A DNA stretch of 64,000 nucleotides from Ipomoea triloba (taxonomy: Eukaryota; Streptophyta; Magnoliopsida; Solanales; Convolvulaceae): NCBI RefSeq assembly GCF_003576645.1, contig NC_044923.1:6531264-6595263 (forward strand). Direction: 5' to 3'. A program made the position numbers and the translations under genes. This document shows positions 47,404 through 60,100 of the stretch, piece after piece (position 1 is the stretch's first letter; the number at the start of each line of letters is the position of its first letter). The notes below the pieces were generated by a model. That model searched no databases and was not told the DNA's origin. It saw only the letters and a program-made list of their open reading frames with translations.

Positions 47404-47571
47404 ATAAACTGTAAAATCTTTTTTTTTCTGAGTACTAACCTACTGAAGCACGACAAGTCGACAGTTACCTCCATTGAGGCTCAAACTCACTCCAATAATC
47501 CATGTGAGAGTGTTAATTGGGACACCGGATGCCACTTGACCACAAGATCTTTGGCATAAACTGTAAAATCT
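47404..47571 (-). mobile_element. SINE with perfect 16-bp TSD
   Basis: The body is 47420-47555 on the minus strand, beginning GCCAAAGATCTTGTGGTCAA with A box, TTTGAGCCTCAATGG at the B box, and a 3' A tract. It is flanked by ATAAACTGTAAAATCT at 47404-47419 and 47556-47571. The duplicate locus has the empty site (ATAAACTTTAAAATAT once, 29105-29120). Confidence 0.9.
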
Positions 47572-47636
47572 AATTGCCTCAATTAATTACAAATTTAGGA
47601 TATATAGTCGTATTAGAGTGTGAATTTACTGAATTA

Positions 47637-47641
<5 letters not shown>

Positions 47642-47667
<26 letters not shown>

Positions 47668-47740
47668 NNNNNNNNNNNNNNNNNNNNNNNNNNNNNNNNN
47701 NNNNNNNNNNNNNNNTTTTTTTTTTTTTTTTTTTTTTTTT
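47642..47740. other. Assembly gap (48 N) between poly-T runs
   Basis: About 25 T on each side of N 47668-47715. The sequence beyond it differs from copy A, so the true join is unknown. Confidence 0.9.
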
Positions 47741-48237
47741 ATAGCAATGAATCAGTATTTAAAATCGTTCCATTGGAAATGTTTTACTCTATCAAAACGT
47801 CGGATTTCTAAATTCTCAAAAGACCTCCCGAGGGAATTTATGGATTCTTCCATTTCGCCAATTCTTACTAAATAATGAGCTAAAGAATATAATCCCCTCT
47901 TTTTGTCATTGAACCTCCCAAGCAAATTTGTCGTAACACTCATACTGATCAATTTTACGAAGATCCCATGCTGATGTACACATAACTCCATATTTTAGAA
48001 CGAGTTGAAGGTATATAGGCACTATTAATTAGGCCATAAGAAGCACTCAATTGGGGTTTATTCGGGCCAATGCTACAAGCTTTGGGAATAGAATGGGATA
48101 TTCGTAAAATTGATCAGTATGAGTGTTACGACGAATTTGCTTGGGAGGTTCAATGATAAAAAGAGGGGATTCTTTAGCTCATTATTTAGTAAGATTTGGC
48201 GACAATAATTGCAAAAATCGAAACATTTATCTATCCA
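47741..48237. pseudogene. ndhH: Plastid ndhH fragment in inverted duplicate (NUPT)
   Basis: ndhH encodes a 49-kDa-type subunit of the plastid NDH complex. The minus strand from about 47992 to 47741 reads [13 protein letters not shown], then [12 protein letters not shown] and [12 protein letters not shown]. The plus strand 48070-48237 repeats the first part ([18 protein letters not shown] in type). Both arms carry TGA where ndhH normally has a tryptophan codon after EVQ. Frameshifts and a deletion confirm it is non-functional nuclear DNA. It adjoins an N gap, so part of the arrangement could be misassembly. Confidence 0.85.
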
Positions 48238-48559
48238 ATCATAGGGTACATCAGCAGCTACTCCCCGATACAGATATAGGATATCTAGCCTGACCTTAAA
48301 CTCAATAGATTATTAATTCAGATATTTTTAATTATGTTATATCCTAACATAAGTTTAGTATTAAAATTTCAAAGAAAATTATATATACGTTTCACTCAAA
48401 CGCATTTATTCAAAAATACTTTAAATATTAGTCTAAAAAATATTAATATTATATAAACTCAATTTTGGATGAACTCAATATGTTATTGGTTTGGAAATCA
48501 AATTTTAAAATCTTAAATATATTATATTCCAAAAATGTGGATGGACAAATTGCATGTTA

Positions 48560-49172
48560 CCGTTTTACAGCATTGCTTGTCGCCATACTACTACTACTCA
48601 TCTTAACAACTTGAATTACAATGCTATATATATACACCCTTCTTCATTTCTTCTAATACCCGTCCATTATATTTCTCCACTCTCTTTTTCTCTCTTACAA
48701 AATTTCAATTAAATCTCCCTCTAGCAACAAACAAGTTTTTAGTTTTTGTGGGCTTGATCTTGTTAGCTAGTCGGATGATTTGATCACGTACGGTGGCCTC
48801 CTCGCCGGAGCTTTGGGCATCTCTTTCCGTTGATTGGCAAGGTGGTTTCGTGGCGGGAGAGCAACCTGTACGTTCTTCATCATCAAGGCGTTTGCCGCCA
48901 GTGTGATCTCGTCCACCGGCTTTTTCCACGTCTTGCCCGAAACTTTTGACACCTTCACCAACCCTGCCGGCCGGAAAAGCCCCATGGGCAGGGAAGGGCT
49001 GGTGACTGGTGAGGGTCTCGAAAGCATCGATGGACAGGATCACCCCGGCTGCAAAGGCCTTAATGATGAAGAAGAGGCTGCTCTCCAGCCGTAACACCGG
49101 AACCACCTTGCCGATGAACGGCAAGAATACGCCCAAAGTACGGCGACGATAATGAGATCAACTTAAATTTCT
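48560..49172. pseudogene. ZIP pseudogene arranged as an inverted repeat
   Basis: 48573-48760 matches the intact ZIP promoter and start region, including the TATA box, the CT-rich leader and AACAAGTTTTTAGTTTTTG, but the ATG has become ACA. The plus-strand arm (about 48795-48985) matches exon 1 around the first two spans. From about 48986 to 49172 the sequence is the same exon on the opposite strand; read from 49172 leftward it gives [23 protein letters not shown] and DAFETLTS. The arms are related but diverged (roughly 80%), and the minus arm lacks about 20 bp present in the plus arm. Frameshifts destroy both. Transcription from the retained promoter would give a hairpin. Confidence 0.85.
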
Positions 49173-50150
<978 letters not shown>

Positions 50151-50184
50151 GTTCAATGGTTGCAGTCCCTAGATGGGAGCCAAA

Positions 50185-50425
50185 GACAACTAAACAGAAG
50201 AGGCCAAGAGGGGTGGCAGAGGCCATTGAATTATTGAATTGAACAACCATAAGCTAAAAAGGGGGGAATATTTTGGATGAAATAATAACAAAAAATTTGA
50301 ATGCTTTGTCTTCATGCACACTAATAACAGAAGAGGCAAAGAGGGGTGGCAGTCTGGCAAGGGCCAATGAATTATTGAACAACCATAAGCTAAAATGGGG
50401 GGACTCCATTATTGGATGATTGCTC
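50185..50425. repeat. ~135-bp imperfect tandem duplication
   Basis: ACAGAAGAGGCCAAGAGGGG...CAACCATAAGCTAAAA recurs near 50325 as ACAGAAGAGGCAAAGAGGGG...CAACCATAAGCTAAAA. Confidence 0.8.
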
Positions 50426-50639
50426 CTTTTTTTTTTTTTTTTGTGGGTTTACAAATTTTTTTTTTTGAGTGGATATAGTCTGATTAGTCTCTACCGGTTG
50501 GTCCAAGTGATGATGGAAGGAGAAGAGAATTCAAAGAAATTAAGAGTTAATTAATACATAATATACTTCTCCACTATGGTTAATTAATACATAATACATA
50601 ATTATGATGAGTGGATATACTTCTCCACTTAATTGTCCT

Positions 50640-51327
50640 TATAAGTGCACAAATCAATGTAGTAATAGCGTGCGAAGGCAATGGTCTAACCCACAGGGAA
50701 TTGTAACAATGCAATTTACTAATCAAATAAAATTCACTCTAAATGAATTGAAGTAATCAAAATAAGATAAAAACGAGATCAAATAATAAGATAACTTTAA
50801 AACAACTTGAAATTAAATAACAATGATATGAGATAACCGGCAGGAAGAAAAATTATAGAAACATTAATCTATTACCAATACGTACTAGTTTTGCATTTTA
50901 GTTTAACTTGCCAACCAATTAAGGCAAAATCACAACGGCTTCCACCACTACAAGTCTGAACGACCACCGGAGAGGCGGAAAATCAGAGACGAATCACGGA
51001 GTCAGATGACTATCTGCCTCAAACTCAGAGAACACGAAACAAAGACTACAGAATCGGAGAACCAGAGAAGAAGAGAGAACTCATATTCTCATAGAGAACT
51101 CAGACTCTCATAGAGAACTCAATCTCTAAGAGAATCGGGGATAGGAGATGAGAGAACAACGAAGTCGCGATTCACGAAGAGAGGAGATGAGAGAACTCAG
51201 AGAATGCAAACCCTAGGTCTCGAGTCTCGACTGCGCAACTGAATGAAATGAAGACTAAGTCTTCATTCAACAAATGTATATACACGCATTAAATGACGTC
51301 GTATTGAACACTGCCCTGCGAAGCCCG

Positions 51328-51371
<44 letters not shown>

Positions 51372-51600
51372 AAATCGACTATTCGGGCGGGTCGGATATT
51401 AAAATATCCTACATCACCCGAATATCATTAACCGACGGCATTTCACTCAGCGGATCGGGTACGTGTATTTGGATTCGGTTCGATTCGGATATGCCTGTTT
51501 CGGCCAACAGGTCAGACGGGTTATGCACAACCCTACCTATTATGACTTGCAACTTGTTAGTTGCTGCATGCCATTGTTGGTAAGTTGGCAAAGTTGATCA
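50640..51600. other. Uncharacterised dispersed repeat with poly(A)
   Basis: AAGTGCACAAATCAATGTAG and GCGAAGGCAATGGTCTAACC resemble a common plant intergenic repeat. 51030-51140 has small tandem AGAGAACTCA units. A poly(A) of about 43 bp (51328-51370) follows GAAGCCCG. Beyond it, GGTACGTGTATTTGGATTCG and a CCGAATATC element also look repetitive. No gene recognised. Confidence 0.45.
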
Positions 51601-52499
51601 TTGTGTGTTGGACTGCTGGTGGCTGTATTTGAGACATTTTAATTTAATGTATAAATGTATTATTAAGGCTATGATGAAAGCTTCCACCAATAATCTGAAA
51701 AATAAGGGATTAAGTTGGTATGTATTTCAATCCTCATGGGGATGTTGTAGAAATTTGCCCTTAATCCTAACTTTGATATGGACAAAAAGCTTACTGAGCC
51801 AAGTTTATAATTGTCTAATCATCTAATGTTTACTTATTTTCTATTGCTCAAGTTGTTTTTGCTAATTTTGCTTAAGTTTTGAGTGTTAACAGGAAGAAGA
51901 AGAATAATAAAAACTAGTCAACTAGGAGTCTAGGAACTAGGAAATTGGTTGCAATGTTGGATGAGGATTGAGGATCACTGAAGTACTGGACAGTGGAGTA
52001 TGATCAATTTTAACCCTACTTGAAACGAGAATTTTTTTCAGCCAAAAATTGCCGGAAAATCCGCCGGTTTTTGTTTCCCGGCGCCAGGAGGACCATTTTT
52101 GCCAAAAAAAAAAACAATAGTCATGGACCAAAATTGCAAAGTTTGAAAGTCGTGGACCAATCCTACAAGTGCCACTATAGTCGTTGGACTAAAAATGTAA
52201 AGAACTCCCATTTAGAATTTCAATAACTTTTGTAGACTTTTTAAAATAAAAAAGTTGATAAAAGTTTACGATTATTTTTTATATAGACTTTTATAGAGTT
52301 TTACAAAGTTTTAAAATATTTTGAACGATTCTATAAAAATTAATAAAAATTTAATAAAATCATCATTTTACAGTCTACAAAAGTCAAAATTGAATAAACC
52401 CCTACAATTGTTACAAAATATAAATCATTTTTAAAATTGTAACATAATTGATATGCATAATTGGATCGTCCACTCCTTGGTCTAGTTCATTTATCATCT

Positions 52500-52558
<59 letters not shown>

Positions 52559-52624
52559 TTTTAGATACGGTAATAGTAACCCACCCAGATCCGATCCGAA
52601 ACCCAACTAATAAAAATAGAGCAA
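51601..52624. other. Intergenic, MULE-like fragment and poly(T)
   Basis: 51985-52210 has MULE-terminus style wording (TCATGGACCAAAATTGC, GTCGTGGACCAATCC) but no opposite arm. A T run of about 54 bp lies at 52502-52555. No gene is supported. Confidence 0.4.
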
Positions 52625-53149
52625 GTGAGCAACCGTATCACAAAACTACGTTACCCGCCTTCCCTCCTCCCCGAACTCTCAAATTTTCACGGCGGCACTT
52701 CCCCCTCTCTTCCTTCCGGCGAAAACCCTAACTTCAATTCCTCGCCCAAAACCGACCTATTCTGCCCTAACACCAACCACTGTACGGAAATTGTTGAAGC
52801 CCTTAAGGCCGAAGGGTATCCTCAATTCAAAATCCCTCCTCAATTTTCCCATTTTACCCCCTTCGTTCTTCTGCAGCCCTGGTTGGCTCGGGCGAGTCGA
52901 CTCGCCCTTGCTAGGCTTGGACTTTGCGTGCTTCTATGCCGCCGAGTCGAATTGTGCTGTTCAACATTCGTTTATAATTGTTTTCTCATTCGTTTTTGCC
53001 TGGCCTTTGCTGTTTTTCCTCTGCTGTCGGTGTTAGGTGCTTGTTTCTGCAGCCTGAAGAGTGGCAAGTGGGAGAGATTGAGAGGGAAGGGAATTTAGGT
53101 TTAAATTTTTTTTGGAGATGAGCTGAGCTGAGCTCAGGGTGAGCTTAAA
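52625..53149 (+). other. Probable EPL1 leader containing a long upstream frame
   Basis: This stretch is GC- and C-rich, unlike the DNA to its left, and reaches the EPL1 start. It contains a 157-codon frame (52625-53098) starting MSNRITKLRYPPSLLPEL with EIVEALKAEGYPQFKIPPQF in the middle. I do not recognise it; the C-terminal half is hydrophobic and cysteine-rich. It may be an upstream ORF in the leader, or the first exon of another gene. GAGCTGAGCTGAGCTCAGG just before the ATG is a short repeat. Confidence 0.4.
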
Positions 53150-56100
53150 ATGAGTAGACTATCAATTAGACCCCGTCCCCTCGACTTTAACAAGAAGCTG
53201 CCCATTGTAAAATCTGTCAAGGATTTCGAGGATGATATTGACACACCTACCAATACCCGCAACTCCCAAATTCTCCGGCTGCAAGCCGAAGCTACAGACA
53301 CTGAGGTGGATTCCCTTTACAGAACATTAGTTTTGCTAGTCCAATTTTGTCTTGTGTTATACGTTTTTGTTTAGCTTTTGCGTGGATGAACTAATGGCAC
53401 GATAAATGCGTCTTCGTGTAGTTGCTATGTTGTTAGTGTACATTTGAGCCAAAACTGACTGCTGAAATAATTTTCGTGCTTTAGGTGCAGCAAGTTTCTG
53501 CAAAGAAATTGGCTTCTGAAATTCCTACTCCAGAGTTTGTAATTGTAGATACATATGAAAGAGACTATTCACGCACTTTCAGTCAGCCAACGTCATATAT
53601 ACATGCAAGGGGAGGTTTGTAGAATACACACAACTTTGATAGTTATTAGCGTTCTCAGTTGCTAGTAATTTAATGAATTATTTTGAAATGATTATAGCTC
53701 GGGCTGAAATTGGAGAGTTTGTGGAGTATGATCTTGACAATGAAGACGAAGATTGGCTTCATGAGTTCAATAGAGAAAGAAAGATCCTTCCTGCTGAAAA
53801 GTAATAACCTCCTTGACTGCTTATGTTCATCTATGTAGCTCATGTTACACTTATTGCTATTGTAGTTCGCATGTGAATAATGTGATTCTTTGATCACATA
53901 TCACATGTTATTGTAGCTTTCATCTGTTGTTTAATGTTGTGCCTTTGCTTCTGTTTGTAAATGCTAACTCAATATCTACATGATACTAAAACATATCATA
54001 AAGATGGGGTCCTACATCATGCAGGATGGGAAAGGAAGATGTATACCATCTGACAATCCCTAGTGCAATTATAAATATTGGGATTTTTTCATGAACTGGA
54101 TAGCCCATACTATGGGCATTGGTATTGATGATGGGAGAAATTATCTTGTTTGAGAATAGGAACCCTGATATAATGTTGAGCCTAAAAACTAAATACTACC
54201 CTACTTTGGCAATCGTAACAAATGAGCCGCCTAGACATTATTCTATCAAGGGGTTTCTGAATGCCTAACTTTTAGATGCTGGAGCTCTTCCCCTTTCCTT
54301 GTTCCAACTAACATTAAGCATTTGACGAGGATTAGAACCAGGTCATATGGTTATGGGTTATTGTTGTACCTGAACCTTAAACTTCTCTGTCCAACATTTT
54401 ATTACTACATTCTTTATTTTTAATGACCAAGATAACTTTTAGTTAGGGGTGCAAATGGAATACCTATCTTTTTTTTTGAAAGCATGGAATACCTATCTAA
54501 TTTATGGCTGTCTTTAAGATTTTTCAAAGGGCATCACTCAATTTAATGTGGCTCCTCACTGTTAAGATCATGTATTTTTTATTTTTTATGGGGGCAGAGC
54601 AAATGCTGGATCCATTAAGCTGACCTTGTGCATGCAGCAACTTGACTTATATTCTAACAGCAGGGTCCTTGCTGATTTTGGATTTTGGTTAATTCCTTGA
54701 ATTGTGTATTAGGGGATACTGCCTTGACTATCTTGTTAATCAACTGTCACACAACTTTTTGCTTTCATCTTTGATTTAGGTTTTTCTATTAAAAAAAAAA
54801 AAAAAAAAAAAAAAANCCATTGTAAAATCTGTCAAGGATTTCGAGGATGATATTGACACACCTACCAATACCCGCAACTCCCAAATTCTCCGGCTGCAAG
54901 CCGAAGCTACAGACACTGAGGTGGATTCCCTTTACAGAACATTAGTTTTGCTAGTCCAATTTTGTCTTGTGTTATACGTTTTTGTTTAGCTTTTGCGTGG
55001 ATGAACTAATGGCACGATAAATGCGTCTTCGTGTAGTTGCTATGTTGTTAGTGTACATTTGAGCCAAAACTGACTGCTGAAATAATTTTCGTGCTTTAGG
55101 TGCAGCAAGTTTCTGCAAAGAAATTGGCTTCTGAAATTCCTACTCCAGAGTTTGTAATTGTAGATACATATGAAAGAGACTATTCACGCACTTTCAGTCA
55201 GCCAACGTCATATATACATGCAAGGGGAGGTTTGTAGAATACACACAACTTTGATAGTTATTAGCGTTCTCAGTTGCTAGTAATTTAATGAATTATTTTG
55301 AAATGATTATAGCTCGGGCTGAAATTGGAGAGTTTGTGGAGTATGATCTTGACAATGAAGACGAAGATTGGCTTCATGAGTTCAATAGAGAAAGAAAGAT
55401 CCTTCCTGCTGAAAAGTAATAACCTCCTTGACTGCTTATGTTCATCTATGTAGCTCATGTTACACTTATTGCTATTGTAGTTCGCATGTGAATAATGTGA
55501 TTCTTTGATCACATATCACATGTTATTGTAGCTTTCATCTGTTGTTTAATGTTGTGCCTTTGCTTCTGTTTGTAAATGCTAACTCAATATCTACATGATA
55601 CTAAAACATATCATAAAGATGGGGTCCTACATCATGCAGGATGGGAAAGGAAGATGTATACCATCTGACAATCCCTAGTGCAATTATAAATATTGGGATT
55701 TTTTCATGAACTGGATAGCCCATACTATGGGCATTGGTATTGATGATGGGAGAAATTATCTTGTTTGAGAATAGGAACCCTGATATAATGTTGAGCCTAA
55801 AAACTAAATACTACCCTACTTTGGCAATCGTAACAAATGAGCCGCCTAGACATTATTCTATCAAGGGGTTTCTGAATGCCTAACTTTTAGATGCTGGAGC
55901 TCTTCCCCTTTCCTTGTTCCAACTAACATTAAGCATTTGACGAGGATTAGAACCAGGTCATATGGTTATGGGTTATTGTTGTACCTGAACCTTAAACTTC
56001 TCTGTCCAACATTTTATTACTACATTCTTTATTTTTAATGACCAAGATAACTTTTAGTTAGGGGTGCAAATGGAATACCTATCTTTTTTTTTGAAAGCAT

Positions 56101-57129
56101 GGAATACCTATCTAATTTATGGCTGTCTTTAAGATTTTTCAAAGGGCATCACTCAATTTAATGTGGCTCCTCACTGTTAAGATCATGTATTTTTTATTTT
56201 TTATGGGGGCAGAGCAAATGCTGGATCCATTAAGCTGACCTTGTGCATGCAGCAACTTGACTTATATTCTAACAGCAGGGTCCTTGCTGATTTTGGATTT
56301 TGGTTAATTCCTTGAATTGTGTATTAGGGGATACTGCCTTGACTATCTTGTTAATCAACTGTCACACAACTTTTTGCTTTCATCTTTGATTTAGGTTTTT
56401 CTATTAAAAAAAAAAAAAAAAAAAAAAAATTTTTTTTTTGTTTTTTTTTTTTTTTAAAAAAAAAACCAAAAAAAAAAAAAAATTTTTTTTTTGTTTTTTT
56501 TTTTTTTTAAAAAAAAAACCAAAAAAAAAAAAAAATTTTTTTTTTGTTTTTTTTTTTTTTTAAAAAAAAAACCAAAAAAAAAAAAAAATTTTTTTTTTGT
56601 TTTTTTTTTTTTTTAAAAAAAAAACCAAAAAAAAAAAAAAATTTTTTTTTTGTTTTTTTTTTTTTTTAAAAAAAAAACCAAAAAAAAAAAAAAATTTTTT
56701 TTTTGTTTTTTTTTTTTTTTAAAAAAAAAACCAAAAAAAAAAAAAAATTTTTTTTTTGTTTTTTTTTTTTTTTAAAAAAAAAACCAAAAAAAAAAAAAAA
56801 TTTTTTTTTTGTTTTTTTTTTTTTTTAAAAAAAAAACCAAAAAAAAAAAAAAATTTTTTTTTTGTTTTTTTTTTTTTTTAAAAAAAAAACCAAAAAAAAA
56901 AAAAAATTTTTTTTTTGTTTTTTTTTTTTTTTAAAAAAAAAACCAAAAAAAAAAAAAAATTTTTTTTTTGTTTTTTTTTTTTTTTAAAAAAAAAACCAAA
57001 AAAAAAAAAAAATTTTTTTTTTGTTTTTTTTTTTTTTTAAAAAAAAAACCAAAAAAAAAAAAAAATTTTTTTTTTGTTTTTTTTTTTTTTTAAAAAAAAA
57101 ACCAAAAAAAAAAAAAAATTTTTTTTTTG

Positions 57130-57164
<35 letters not shown>

Positions 57165-60100
57165 AAACAGAAAGAAAACTTTGATTTAGGTAGTAGTTCC
57201 TCTTTACTGGACCTATATCTTGCCACAAACCAATAAGGGATGTCTTTCTGATAAAGTGTTTGAGCCTTGTATGCCTTGCAACAAATAAATTCTTTTGTTT
57301 TCATATTCACAATTTGGTTGCTTTGTGTGTGTGTGTTCCTGTTTCTGTATGTGTTCTCCTCTTAATTTGAATACTGTTGCTTTGGGTATGCGTAGTTTCT
57401 TCCAAAACTTATCCTATTGTCACTTGTTTCTGGATTCAGATTTGAGACAATCCTGTATAAATTGGAAGTTTTAGATCACAAGTCTCGGGAAAGAGCAGGA
57501 GTAATTACTCCAACTCTTGTATCACATATCCCTGTGCTTCTCAGTTTTGATGCTGCTGTTGAGGTGAAAATCTTATTTGTTGATATCTAGTTTAGTCACT
57601 TGTATCTAGTTAAATGTCAAATCACCCTTTTGAAATTAGCTATAAGACTAATCTGCAACTTAATATACTTAAGAAATACTTGTTCATTGGTTAACTTATC
57701 TCCTACAGTAGTCTGGACACGCTTGCTGAAAGTCTTTTTTTTGGCATTCCTTTTTCACTTTTCAGTACAATCTTTAGACAAGTTCTTTAGCATTAGCTGT
57801 TGACTGTTGCTTACCTGTTTCCGTCTTAGTCTCTTGACACCTGCTTAGCATTAGCTTTCACCCTTGCCAATTAATTTTCATTTTCCTTAATGATTCTAGA
57901 AGGAAACTTATTTGTAACTGATCTTATAGTTTGTCTTTATTTATTTAAATGCTAGGCTTTGCAATCTATTTCCACAACATATGGAGTTTTTCAGTCTATA
58001 TATAGCTACTGGAAAGATAAGGTATGAATTCTGCGGCATTAGAGTTTCATAATCCAATGAATTTTATATTTCATACTATACAGGCTTTCGATTACCATTA
58101 TTATTTTTATAATTTCACTGAAAACATAACTGCTGGCTAACATCTCTTATATCCCATCAAATTTCTATCAATTGCCCAGGATTGACTCATTGACCATTTT
58201 TCTATCCTTTTAACAAATAGGAAGCACCAGGCTGGTGCACAGTGAGCTTTTTAATGAAATCAGCTGTGCATTGAATTGATTACAAGAAGAGTGTTCTTGA
58301 AATTCTTCATGGATTTTGAAGTATCTGGGCTTTTTTCTTTTGAACTCATTAGTTTTTCTTTAACTCATTTATTTTATTTTTATCCTTTCATGTGAACAAG
58401 TATGGGTGACAGGGTCTTTCTTTTGGGATATAAAGATCCCCAATTTTTGTGTGGGGATGATATATAGTTATCGGAGACAGCAGTTTCTTTGTATATATTG
58501 GGTTGTGCACCCACTTCAGTAGTTGTCTGTTCCTTTAGAAGCTTGTAACAAAATTTTTTATGTTGGGACGAAGTAGTGCTTGATGACTGATGAGTAGATG
58601 AAATGGAAGTTATATATGCGGTCATAGAGTTCATAAAAATTGTTGTAGGATTCTTTTCTATTTTGTCTCTTTAATTTCTATCATTGTGTGACGATCTATT
58701 TGTATACTCATCATCCTCAAAATGTACCTGTGCTTGACAAATAGATGATATTGAAGTTATATTTCTGCTCATTGAGAGCATAAAATCAGAATTAAGATTT
58801 TTTTTCATCATTCTCAATATGGACTAGTGCTTAGTGTGCAGATGATATCGAAGTTATATTTCTGCTCAGAGTTTATAAAATCCACATTAAGATTTGTTTC
58901 CATTTTCTTTTTATCCATTTTAAAAGATGAATTCTAATGCATTAATCTCCTTTTTTGGCTTTTCCATTTTGTTGTCCATCAGCGGGAACATTGGCAGAAG
59001 CCCATTCTTCGGCGCTTGCAGGTCATTTTGATGAACCCAATATTAGTTATTAAATTGTTGTTGCAGTTCATATAATTATATTATTAGGCTTCCTGTTTTT
59101 ACTTGAATTTTTTCTTTAACCAAATCTGATTGTCTACTGACAACTTAGTACTTACAACTATTTTTGCAGCCTCCTCCACCAGTTAATGATACCAACCCAT
59201 ATAATGTATTTAGGCCAAGGGAAAAGGCTCACAGACTCCACACAAGAAGGGTATGTGACTTGAATGGCATTGTCTTATTTCTTTGTTGCGAGTTTTCTGC
59301 TGCTTTAATTTTAAAATTCTGAGGTGTTACTGTTTTACTGATGGTGTTTGTATTTTGCTTACTTTCCCCAGATGCAAAGGAGGGAAAACAATGTTCAATC
59401 ATTTGAAAAGCTTCGCCAGGTGAGCTTATGTATCTTATCAGTTTGTGGTTTTGGTCTCCCTTCTTTCACTTGATATTACATCTTAGTCAATATCAAAACC
59501 AACAAGGTTTATACTACTTTTGTGTTCTTTCCCTTCATTGCATGATTGTTCATTTGATGCCTCAAACTGCACTTGGTCAAATTCCAGACGCTCTTCATTT
59601 ATGTTGTTTCTGCATGATCATATTGCTCACAAGCAGACAACCCTTCCAATTATCATTCACCTAGTCATGTTTCTTGCCTTCATTTGCACTCCTAGAAATG
59701 TTATCTAATTCAACCTCTTATGCCCAACTAATCATATTGGTTATCATTTATAATGGTCGATGCCGCTGCTGATGCCTTTCTTTGTAGATGTATGTGTTGT
59801 TAGGAGATGGCACAACACATGATACTTTAGTGGCAACATAAGCTATAGTCTTGTACTCGTACAGTTGAGGCACAAGATACTATATGTTGTTTTTTTGCAA
59901 ACCCATGTTATCAAATTGGACCTGATGTAAACAGTGAGGTCACTCATAGATTTGCTGTCATTAGCAGTCTATCTAGTCTGAGTCAATTGAGGAACATTTT
60001 GACAGATGCAACCTACAATCCATTGTTTGATGGACATACCATAACTCCATTAGGGCATAAGGTATGCTTTAGAGCCATCCAATGTGCTTCAATAGGTGAC

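Larger units (their letters stand above)
45600..48560 (+). repeat. Segmental duplication, copy B (upstream of the ZIP pseudogene)
   Basis: It is collinear with 26.6-29.9 kb, and 18-19 kb away. Matches at 45613-46005, 46205-46480 and 47360-47625 are interrupted by a hairpin, two SINEs, a gap and a plastid fragment. Substitutions and small indels are many, so the duplication is not recent. No gene is present. Confidence 0.8.

Noticed and set aside
47752..47991. 79-codon minus-strand frame taken as a gene
   Set aside because: It is a damaged ndhH fragment of plastid origin beside an assembly gap.
57037..57228. Phe/Lys-rich minus-strand frame
   Set aside because: It is a translation of the A/T homopolymer array, itself probably an artefact.
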